Source: Eopsaltria australis
Lineage: Eukaryota > Chordata > Aves > Passeriformes > Petroicidae
DNA: 64,000 nucleotides
Direction: 5' to 3'
Assembly: GCA_034509425.1 (NCBI GenBank)
Contig: JAVTVJ010000664.1
Coordinates: forward strand, 62,001 to 126,000
Shown here: one piece after another, positions 24,650 through 33,560 of the stretch
Layout: each line of letters opens with the position of its first letter
How positions within the stretch are numbered: the stretch's first letter is position 1
The notes under the pieces: generated by a model
Databases searched by the model: none
What the model was told of the DNA's origin: nothing
Seen by the model: only the letters and a program-made list of their open reading frames with translations
Made by a program: the position numbers and the translations under genes

Positions 24650-25200
24650 TGATGCCTTGGAGTGGCTCCCTAGAACAGAGGCTGGGCAGAGTTACGAGAA
24701 TAAAGTGGGTATTTATTAAAGGCCTTCAATAGACACACCCTGGACAGCCAAAGCCTCCCAGAGGCTGCACCCAACATGGACAATGGGCACGAGTTTTTCA
24801 GACAGATTTAAGTTTGGTCTATTTGCATATCAGGGGTTCATTCTCCAATTACAGCTTCAGGTAATGAAGTCACATTCCCACAGTTTATCCCCCTCAATTC
24901 ACTTCTGTTTATGCTTTTCAGGGCCTGAGGCTGTGAGGTGTCCTTGGATCTCAGGCCCAGAGGGATTGTTTCGTCTCAGCAAAAGGTGAAGACAGTTAAC
25001 TGCACTTGATATGGAGTTTAGAGGGATTTGAAAAATATAAAATTAAAATCTTAAGGCATCACATGCAGGATGAGGTCTGAGCATGTCCATGTGAAGTTGT
25101 ATGAAGGTGTGAAAGTGTATCCATGTTTTTCTGCTTCTCTCTCTGTCTCCATGGTGGGACAAAGCACTAAAACTGAGCACAAGGCACTAGAGGTGGGATC
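24650..25200 (-). mobile_element. Probable solo LTR, songbird retrovirus type
   Basis: The plus strand reads ATAAAGTGGGTATTTATTAA, AGGCCTTCAATAGACACACC, CCCAGAGGCTGCACCCAACA, CACGAGTTTTTCAGAC, then ATTTGCATATCAGGGGTTC and CAATTACAGCTTCAGG. I recognise this order from abundant songbird LTRs. TTTATT at 24713-24718 is the reverse complement of the polyadenylation signal, which sets minus orientation. A perfect octamer (ATTTGCAT, 24821-24828) lies in the presumed promoter half. No internal retroviral genes adjoin it. Both boundaries are approximate, and the distal end beyond about 25000 is weakly supported. Confidence 0.5.
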
Positions 25201-26084
25201 CACCCAGCTGAGCTGAGGGGAGGAATTTGCCCTATTCCATCCCCTTTCATTGCTGGTAAGTGCTCACGTCTCCTCAGATAGAAGGGCTGATGAAATCAGA
25301 GCAGTTTCTGTTGTTTCTGGCTCCAAGGTTAATTTTATCAAAAGCAAAGCTCCTTTGACTGCTATCAGCAGAAAGGAAAGTAAAGCTCTTTTTATTACAG
25401 GGATATCAATAGAAGCATTTGTCTGACCTCCCTATCGCCTCTCCCCTCCCCACCCCCACTGGCTCCAAATTAGGGATGGGAGAAGAGAGCTGATAAAATA
25501 GGGCTGAGATAAAAATCTCAATATTGCAGAACCTGTGACACAGAAAGCAGGAAGAACCACAAAAGCCCGGTTTTGACCTTCAAAGATGGCTCAGAATCAA
25601 AACCACAGGGCTTTATCTATTTTACCTATCCCAACCTCTGGAGCAGATGAAGTGAACCCATGTCCTAAGGAGTTTCAGTTTTTGCAGGCAAATACAGCTC
25701 TAATGTCTTTCCTAGGGAATAGGATACTGGAAACAACACAAATAGTGATTCCTGGTGGATTTTAGCAGCTCCATCTCTGTCTGAGAAAAAATTAACCTGG
25801 GATGTACAGAGAAGAAAGCTGAGGTTAGAAGTCACCCAGCTGATCTCCACCTCTGCTTCAGAGCTTTTTCTTTCATTTCCTTGTTCTCCTGCCACCATGA
25901 TCTGCAGATGTAAGCAAAGGCAAGAGAAGACAAGGAAAAGCTGACTGGTTTTCCTAGTTCCTTGCATATTCCTGGAAAAGCTGACCTTTAAAGCAAGTTT
26001 AGTAACCTGTGGCTGTGTACACAAGCCTCCTGCCCAGGGAGGGGTGGCAGGATGTAACTGAGGCACTGGAGTGGCTCTGAGGAA
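25201..26084. other. Unique noncoding stretch, no gene seen
   Basis: The stretch has a C-rich run near 25438-25459. The 163-codon minus-strand frame at 25665-26156 shows no family resemblance and runs into the MIR-like fragment. Confidence 0.5.
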
Positions 26085-26345
26085 ATGTGGGTTCAATGGC
26101 ATCGATTTGCTCTGTGATCTTAGAGAAATCATTTCGGGCCTGATATTCACTAACACTGAAGCATTTTAACATCATGGGAGAAATGAAAAGAGAGTGTAAA
26201 TGTAATATATACCCACTTCAGGGCCCGTTTATGCTGTCAGAGTAGTGGAAAGCAAATTTAGTGCAAATGAGAATCACACATTTTATCTTTCTGTGCCTCA
26301 GTTCTGCATGTGTAATACAGAAGTTAATAAAACTGTCTGACTCCC
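26085..26345 (+). mobile_element. MIR-like ancient SINE, interrupted
   Basis: The 5' part (GTGGGTTCAATGGCATCG, GCTCTGTGATCTTAGAGAAA, TCATTTCGGG) resembles the MIR 5' core with its 'CTGTGTGACCTTGGGCAAGTC' segment. The 3' part (TTTCTGTGCCTCAGTTCTGC, ATGTGTAATACAGAAG) resembles the next MIR segment. About 135 bp of unrelated sequence lies between them. It could be one interrupted copy or two fragments. Confidence 0.5.
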
Positions 26346-28036
26346 TCTTGCACTTGCTCCATATTTTTTTTTTTTTGGCTACATATCAGCCCTGTTTGTT
26401 TGGCCTTTCAACTTTTCAGTGCAAGACCTGCCTCTCACAACACCTTTGATCAACCAAGAGCACAAAAGCAGCTTGGGTTGAGCTCTGGGTGCAGTGAGAG
26501 GCTGCTCATAACAAAGTTCTCTCAACCAACACAGGGATTCTATTTGAACTCAGGAGACCACCTACATAACAGAAACTTAATCAGAAATCTTCATTCATTC
26601 TTTTTTTTTTCCCCTTTTCCAGGGTTTTTTTGACTGTTCCAGGATCTAAGGGACACATCTGAAGCTGAAGAAAGGCAGAGACTTGCTCACAGGTTGACAC
26701 CCTGCCAGGAATCATTACAAACCCTGAAATTGGTATTTTCACCCTCATTTGGATGATCAGGTGTAAATATAAATTTTAATTATTTACATAATTAAGTCAG
26801 TAATTTGCTGCCCATCAGAAACGTTTGACGATATTTTGGTGCCATCTGTTTCCTAATTGAACTTAATCTCTAAAAGATGTTACAAAAATATCCACTAAAT
26901 AATAATGATAAACATAAAACAATTCCCCTCTTTCCCCCCCTTCCCCTCCCCCCATAATTACTGCTATTTTCAATCATTTCCTAGGGAAAAAGAGGCTGGG
27001 GTTCAGATGTGCCATGTCCTGTTGGTAGATGAGCACTGAAACAACAATAAAATGTTTAGAAGGAGTGATGAAGCTCAGATGGTGGATGGGCAAGGCCTGA
27101 CTGCAGGAATAGAGGTGGAAATAATTAAAGAATCAAACCAGAATGTGTCCCAAACCCTCTGTAAGTGATGCCCAGAGCTTGTGGTGGTCCCCTGACTTTC
27201 AGACACATCGAAGATGTCATAAAGCTCCAAACTCATGTGTGTTAGAAGGGCAGAGGTGAGAGAATGCAACAACTGGCACAGGCCTGGAAAGGCAACATAA
27301 AATAATCAGGAAATGTTTGGCCATAAGAACTGCATCTGCAGAATTTTCTTCTGTGCAGCAGAGCCAGTCACTTTCCGAAGGCAAATCGTGGGTTTAGAGG
27401 TTTATGTCACTGTCCTGCAGCATTTTGGGCACTCAGATACTTAACTCAAAAATGCTGAAAATAATTTGGTCCATGAAAATCAGCTGGAATATTCAAGCTG
27501 CAAACAGTATCAGGAAACTTGTCCCCACCTCTCCCTTGAGTACAGAGTGGAATTGTGGCTCTCATTCTCTTTTGGCAAAGGAGTGCCTTGGTTTCTTTAG
27601 AATAAACATTTTCCAGGATCCCTTCAGGTTTTAACCATATTGACAACTTCTGTAGCTGAGCATTGGGTGGCAAAACAATGAGAACATGTTCACTTTTTAA
27701 AATAATCAGTTTGTGGAGCTTTAGAAAAGATGCAGCTCAGATCTGCTGCAAGTCTGGCTCAAAGATTCTGGTTAGTAGTTACTTTCTCCCTCGCCTTGTA
27801 GGAACAGAACATTCTTGCTGATTGAGTTGTCAAAATCGAGGCTCATCTGATGGCTCCCAACAGACCTCTATGAAATTGGTGTACTCAAATCAATTGGCTT
27901 TGCTGGAATTGAGAGAACTGGCTGTCAACCACATATGGTGCCCATTTGTTCATGTGGATGGACTCCAGACATTGCACCAGAGCTGTTAAAGCCGGAGCTC
28001 CTCCTCGCAGGTGGCACAGGATTTCCATGGGAAAGT
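26346..28036. other. Unique noncoding stretch, no gene seen
   Basis: A T run lies near 26364-26378 and a C-rich run near 26932-26952. A slow-evolving-looking AT-rich part lies at about 26750-26920. No exon or RNA gene is recognisable. Confidence 0.5.
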
Positions 28037-28377
28037 CTTGCTGCCTTTTCCATGGTCACTGAAATCTTGCTGCCTTTTCCGTGACCACTGAAATCTTGCT
28101 GCCTTTTCCATGACCATTGAAATCTTGCTGCCTTTTCCATGACCATTAAAGTCTTGCTGCCTTTTCCATGGTCACTGAAATCTTGCTGCCTTTTCCATGA
28201 CCTCTAAAATCTTGCTGCCTTTTCCATGACCACGAAAGTCTTTCTGCCTCTTCTATGACCACTAAAATATTGCTGCCTTTCCCATGACCATTGAAATCTT
28301 GCTGCCTTTTCCAGGACCATTAAAGTCCTGCTGCCTTTTCCATGACCACTGAAATCTTGCTGTCTTTTCTTTGACCG
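28037..28377. repeat. 29-bp minisatellite, 12 units
   Basis: Eleven full units and a 22-bp partial twelfth follow the pattern CTTGCTGCCTTTTCC, then ATGACCAYTGAAAT. Unit starts fall exactly every 29 bp from 28037 to 28356, so there is no indel in 319 bp. Variation is confined to substitutions, mostly in the second half (GGTCACTG, GACCATTA, GACCTCTA, GACCACGA). Adjacent units differ by about 1-5 bases. Because 29 is not a multiple of three, any frame through it rotates, which explains the repetitive minus-strand peptide at 27925-28146. Confidence 0.96.
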
Positions 28378-29216
28378 TTTTTATGACAGGCAGGTGGAGA
28401 AGAGGAGAGATGCAGCTTATTGATGAAATTTGAAGGAAAGCCTAAAAATCCTTTGTGTGTGTCTGTCTGTGTGTAAGGCCAGCTGTGTGGAATTTCTGTT
28501 GGTATATTCTAAATGCACTTCATCATTAGAACATAGCAAAGATCAATATTTTTGTCTCGTGTCACAAAAAAAAATCATCACGCTCAAAGAGTCACTAAAA
28601 TTGAGTAGTTAATGAGTTTGATGGGAAAGGCCTGTCATCACCTCTGTAGTCACATTAACTTTCCAATTTCTTTTCTTTTAATCTCTCCTTTCAATTGTGC
28701 ATGAAGAAATCTGTTAAATTTAGTCTCACCCTAATAGTTTTGGGGTACTTTTTTTGTTGTTTAATTTTCAGGAATACCAGAAGATCTTTCTTTGACTTAT
28801 TTGGAAAAAAAAGTATTTTCCTCTTATATTCTGATCAGACATTTCACTTTTTGATTTCTTAAAATTAAGTCGGGGTGGACTTGCCAAACTGTCTTATTTT
28901 GGAGAGGTAACTGTGACATAAAAATTAAGTCAAGCTTGAAGAAAATTGCATGAGTGGCTGAAAAATTAATAACACCTACACCAGGAAATTGTGAGTTTAA
29001 AAATTATGGCATTTTCTGCCAGTTTGAATATTTTAATGTATGTTCACAACCAATTCCATTAACGTAGACTGGCAAAATAATTATTTCAGTTTATAATTTT
29101 TCAATTATTAAAACTATATTTCATCAGATACATTTAATTCTCAATAAAACCTATCAAGCAAGCCAAGTTTGATTTCTCCTAACCTTGAATCCTTCCAAAC
29201 GGTAGATCCTGCCAAA
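28378..29216. other. Unique AT-rich noncoding stretch
   Basis: A short GT/CT-rich run lies at about 28455-28476. The word AAAATTAAGTC occurs twice, about 60 bp apart (near 28860 and 28920). No gene is seen. Confidence 0.5.
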
Positions 29217-29335
29217 AATACTGTAAGTTTTTTTAAATATAATTTAAGAGGCTTAAGATACTGTAAGTCCTTAGAGCAGTTTAAGAGGCTTACTGTAAAC
29301 TCTCTAAAACTGCAGAGCAATTTAAGCAGTGAGAG
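29217..29335. repeat. Degenerate tandem repeat, unit about 35-40 bp
   Basis: ATACTGTAAGT occurs at 29218 and 29258. TTTAAGAGGCTTA occurs at 29243 and 29280. A third, weaker round (ACTGTAAAC near 29293, GCAATTTAAGCAG near 29317) follows. Spacing shrinks by a few bases per round through small indels. Confidence 0.65.
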
Positions 29336-29627
29336 AACCCCCCAGGTCCACACCCTCGCCTGGAGTAAAGCGGCACAAACCCCCTGATTTTAAAAGAGCT
29401 TCAGCGCTTTCCCAGCCCCAGGAATCTGTCCCTAAATCTTGAGAAGCCTTAAGCCTCTTTGGGCCTTGTGTGCACAAGGTTTCAGGCTCTCCAGCAAGCC
29501 CTTGTCAAAACAGTTTGAGCCGACGTTTCTGGTTCAACATCTCCAGCCTGAGTGTGACGGACACCAGCGAGGTTTTACAAGTGTTCAAAACACCCCAGCA
29601 GCTCAATGCCCACAGTGCTGAGCCTGG
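29336..29627. other. Unique stretch before the first family-A LTR
   Basis: No gene is seen. Sequence is mixed and GC-moderate, ending at the left boundary of the LTR copy. Confidence 0.4.
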
Positions 29628-30143
29628 TGCTGCCTTTTTCCCAACCTGAAAATGAAACTTGAGATAATTTTAGTAAGGAGCTGATATAAAAGAGAATCTT
29701 TACTTGAAAGCCTTCAGGGGCAGTTATGGAAAGGTGTCCATAAAAGCCCAGCCCCTCCAGGGGTGAGGACATTTTTATAGGTTCCAGGAAATTAGCAGAA
29801 TTGACTAAAAGCACCAATTAGGAGGACAAGTGGTGATGCAATTCCCCCCCAGGTCCAGCCCCTTCTCTGGAGTCCCCCCTCAGCACTGGCTGTGCTCTGT
29901 CCATGGAATGGATCTCCAAGAGTTGTTCCCAGCCTTGGTTCCCAGGAAGAGCCAAGAGAGCCCTGGGGCCTTGCACCCCCGGGGCTTGGAGCTCTGGAAT
30001 TTGTTTTGTCTTTGTGCCTGGGGAAAGGCCATGGGAAAGTAGAGGGAAAATGAGTCACTGACACAATAGGCTACAGAGCTACAAATATGTGTGTGAAGAG
30101 TACAGGGAGCATAGAAAAGAAAAAGGCAAAACCCAAGTGGCAT
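29628..30143 (-). mobile_element. Family-A LTR, copy 1
   Basis: One of three closely related copies in the window, of about 516 bp. In element orientation (minus) it ends in CAGGTTGGGAAAAAGGCAGCA. It has a TATA box (TATAAAA, reverse complement at 29773-29779) and a degraded polyadenylation word (AGTAAA), and carries an AP-1 word TGACTCA (30051-30057). Those parts in that order are a retroviral LTR promoter and terminator. Positions 29811-30111 are almost identical to the other copies, while 29628-29810 differs by about 10%. The short frames inside it (70 codons plus strand, 90 minus strand) are by-products of the repeat. No target-site duplication was found. Confidence 0.85.
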
Positions 30144-32809
30144 AATTGGCACAGCCAAAAGGGTCTCTCTGAGAAAAAAAGAGGCACTAGAGGCTGCAGA
30201 GAGCTCTGGGGTACATGTGGTACATCTCAAACATGAGACTTGCTGTGTTCAGTACTCCATATTTCAGACCAAATGACTTCCTGCAGCCTGACTCTGCCAC
30301 TGAGGGCACCAAGTGACAGAAGATCAGCTCAGCTCAGAAGCAGCTTCTCTGAGAAATTCTGGCATCCTCCCATCCCCTCAGTACCACTCTCCATGCAGAC
30401 ACATCACACTGTGTTCCCAGATCTCAGCACACTCTGCTTTGGTGTCAAGCTACTCCTGGACTTGGAAGTCCAGGGGGTTTTGCTCAGCTCCCAGAGGAGA
30501 TACCCTGCTCATCCTGCATGCAGTTAATGTCTGCAAAGCAATAATGGAATTTAGAGTGCCCATCACACATTTCCTCCACGAGCTTTGATCTGACAGCTTC
30601 ACCTCCATGAAGGCCAAACTCAGCTCAGTCTTGTTGAAGTTCAGTCTGAGACTTAGATGTGGATTTAGGCTTTGTCACTGCAATTCCTCTCAGTTCATGA
30701 CGGGAATTTAAACCCTGGAAAAGCACTGATTCGGCTCCCTGAGTCTTGCCTGGATGTGGAATGCACTAATGAAGACAGCTAAGACCTGGTACCTAAAAAT
30801 CGATCCACATGGAGCTCCCAGGCTTTCCAGTCCTTGAGTCAATCTGCCTTTATTGCAGGAAGTGGATTGTGAGAGGACAATTAGCCAGGGGTAAGTCATC
30901 CCTGTGTGCCACAGCTGAGTGAAGGAAACCTTTCCTGCTCTTCTGGAGAAAACCATAATTGGAGCCAGCCCAGAGCTCCACTTGGCGCATGCCCAGAGGC
31001 CAGATGCCAATTCCATTTCAGCCAAGACCTACAGCCATTGGAATGACAAATCTTTCCTTAACACTCTTATTAAATCCTAATCTCAGTCTTATTCATCATT
31101 ATTAAGCCTTGAAATTGGGCTGAATACTTAAATGAGGTGAAATGGAAAGACAAAGAGGTGTTGGGGGGATGTGAAGTGGGGGGTAGAGGAAGATTTAAAA
31201 AGACAACTTGAATTCCCTTCATGAGTTGAAGAGTAATCTATCCAGATTCAGGGACTGATAGGGGCAAAGGACTTTCAGAAATAACTAAAAAAGGAAAAAA
31301 AAAACAAGAGAGAAAGAAATTACCTGTTTAAAATCCAAACTTATAATACTAGTCTTTCAAAAACTTCTTAGTAAAGTAGCAGGGACATGGGGAGAAGGGT
31401 TTGCAGAACAGAGACTGAGGACAGAGAGAGAGGAAAGATGAATTGAGAGATTAAATGTACCGGGGTGGTTTGAGGGCTATTGAAATATGACTTCCCCGAG
31501 GTGTGTGTTTGGCCCAGGCTAAATGTGATGATAAGGAATGGTTGGTATCAGCTGGGTCCATGGCAGCAAACTCCTGTCACAGGCAGGAGCGAAAAGCTTT
31601 CGAAAGTCCCACCAATGACATCATTCCCGATTTACCTGTAACTTCTACAGGAGGCTCAGCACCTCCACTGAGTACCTGTACCACTAGGATTTTTTGTATC
31701 AAAAATATTCTGGTTGTGCAATCACTAGAACGAGACAGGAGTTTAGTCTCAGCTGCTCAGCCATGGAACCAGACCTTGAACCTGACTTTCTCCATGGGGG
31801 GCAGGTCACAACCTCAGCTTCACCAGCCCCCTGTGACTCCCAGCATCAATCCAGTGCCAATCCCAGCTCCAGACAGTTTTGCTGATGTAAGGGAGATCAC
31901 AATCTGCCTCATGAGGAATAGATATTTTTCTGCATTTAAAAATAAATATTCAGATTGGGAGCATTTCGTGGAGCAGGGTGACCCACGCCATCTGTTCCTT
32001 CTGACAGTTCTTGGGAAGCCTGCAGATCTGCTTTTCAAATCAAATTACATAGATAGAATATTTTTTCTCATTGTTCCCTTTTTTTTTTTTTCAGATGGGA
32101 CCAAGTCAAAGGAATAATCCCTGCTCCCTTCTCACAGCTCCTGCCTACCCAAAATAATTCACCCAGCTCATTGAAGATTTGTGCATACCCACAATGTGTA
32201 TCCCAAAATGCTAAAACAATCTATTTAACCTTTACGCCAGCTAATGCATACATTAGAGCAAGGACCTATATATGAACATAAAAATGTGAGAAATTGAAAC
32301 TCACTGACATAAAATCAAAGAGCTTGGCTATAAAAGGTGTCACTTTTATGTGATTATCTTGCCAATATCTCCACATTGCGAAACTAAATCAAAGTGCAAT
32401 TTTTCCCACATGTATTGCTTTTAATGGAGTCCGTTAATGGCAGCGATTCCTTATAGATCTCCATGTAATGGAAGAGTGGTTCCTGTGCCATAACGCTGGG
32501 GAAGCTGAGCCCCACACACACACACAGGGCCGTTTATCTTGTGAGCTTGACCTTATGTGACTGCTGTGTCAGGCTACAGCGAGCACTGCCTGTGCTCAGC
32601 CAATCCCTCAGGAAGATGGAAAGGCGCCTCAGAGAACCCACTGCTGCCAGAAACTGGAGCAAATCATGGCCAGAACTGCATCCTCCCGCTTCCTCCCCTC
32701 GCTGAGAGAGACACCACGTGCTGCTGAGATCAGGAGCTGTGTTTGGGCAGCCCCGCAGCAAAAGGAGAGCTGGGGTTACCAAATTTTTGCCACAGGTCCT
32801 TGAGCAGGG
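30144..32809. other. Noncoding stretch between two family-A LTRs
   Basis: No gag, protease, reverse transcriptase or integrase motif is visible on the minus strand, and no primer-binding site adjoins copy 2. The two LTRs are therefore probably separate solo insertions rather than ends of one provirus. The longest non-repetitive frame of the window (31503-32117, 204 codons, plus strand) lies here; I do not recognise it. The stretch at about 32160-32510 is AT-rich and enhancer-like in style. A (CA)n run of about 8 units lies near 32514-32526. Confidence 0.5.
31503..32117 (+). other. Unrecognised 204-codon open frame, probably chance
   Basis: Starts with ATG at 31503 and ends at a stop before 32118. 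The predicted product has no signal peptide, no obvious transmembrane segment except a short Phe-rich stretch translated from a T run near 32077-32093, and no family motif. Composition is Pro/Ser-rich in the middle, as expected from random moderately GC sequence. A rough expectation for the longest chance frame in 64 kb at this composition is about 150-180 codons, so 204 is only slightly beyond it. A GATGTAAGGGAG word near 31882-31893 resembles a splice donor, but nothing pairs with it. Confidence 0.12.
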
Positions 32810-33328
32810 TGTTGCCTTTTTCCCAACCTGCAAATGAAACTTGAGATAATTTTAGTAAGGAGGTAATATAAAAGGGGATCTTTACTTCAAGACCTTCAGG
32901 GGCAGTCATGGAAAGATGTCCATAAAAGCCCAGCCCCTCCAGGGGTGAGTACATTTTTATAGGTTTTAGGAAATTGGCATAATTGATAAAAAGCACCAAT
33001 TAGGAGGACAAGTGGTGATGCAATTCCCCCCCAGGTCCAGCCCCTTCTCTGGAGTCCCCCCTCAGCACTGGCTCTGCTCTGTCCATGGAATGGATCTCCA
33101 AGAGTTGTTCCCAGCCTTGGTTCCCAGGAAGAGCCAAGAGAGCCCTGGGGCCTTGCACCCCCGGGGCTTGGAGCTCTGGAATTTGTTTTGTCTTTGTGCC
33201 TGGGGAAAGGCCATGGGAAAGTAGAGGGAAAATGAGTCACTGACACAATAGGCTACAGAGCTACAAATATGTGTGTGAAGAGTACAGGGAACATAGAAAA
33301 GGAAAAAAGGCAAAACTCAAACTGGCAT
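32810..33328 (-). mobile_element. Family-A LTR, copy 2
   Basis: About 519 bp, same orientation as copy 1. Element-orientation features are a TATA box (reverse complement at 32955-32961), AGTAAA as the polyadenylation word, an AP-1 word at 33233-33239 and a terminal GGCAACA. CAGGG lies directly outside both ends (32805-32809 and 33329-33333), which would be a 5-bp target-site duplication. The element would then begin with ATGCC rather than the usual TG, so the exact boundary is uncertain by two bases. The flanking repeat supports an independent solo-LTR insertion. Confidence 0.87.
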
Positions 33329-33425
33329 CAGGGACACTGATTTTTCTGTTGTCCAGCAGAATGGCTTCACTCCTCTGTAGAACAAAGATTATCTTGCTGA
33401 TTAAAAAACCCACACAAATTCTTTA
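33329..33425. other. Unique noncoding spacer
   Basis: Short stretch between the LTR and a MIR-like fragment; nothing recognisable. Confidence 0.4.
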
Positions 33426-33560
33426 ATCCACAGATGTTAAAAAGTGGAGGTGAGTGTTTGTTTCCCAATTTTGTAGCTAGGGAAGAGGAATTGAGTTGAT
33501 TTCCTCATATTTGCACAGCAAATGAGCTGCAGGCTTGGGGCCGGACACAAACAGCTGTAT
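33426..33560 (+). mobile_element. MIR-like ancient SINE fragment
   Basis: GTTTCCCAATTTTGTAGCTA, then GGGAAGAGGAATTGAG, TTTGCACAGCAAATGAGCTG and GCTTGGGGCCGG follow the MIR order (CCCATTTTACAGATGAGG, AACTGAG, TCACACAGCTAG, then the GGGATTC region). Divergence is strong and the call is tentative. Confidence 0.4.

Noticed and set aside
28037..28377. CRISPR-like array of regular units
   Set aside because: Units are directly contiguous with no unique spacers, and the surroundings are a vertebrate genome. It is a minisatellite.
29830..33224. Identical 70-codon frames in LTR copies 1 and 2 as a conserved small protein
   Set aside because: Identity follows from the nearly invariant DNA block. The single substitution inside is synonymous, which is too little to argue selection, and copy 3 does not keep the same frame because of a one-base indel.
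29628..33328. A provirus bounded by LTR copies 1 and 2
   Set aside because: The 2.7 kb between them shows no gag or pol remnant and no primer-binding site next to copy 2. A possible 5-bp duplication flanks copy 2 alone.
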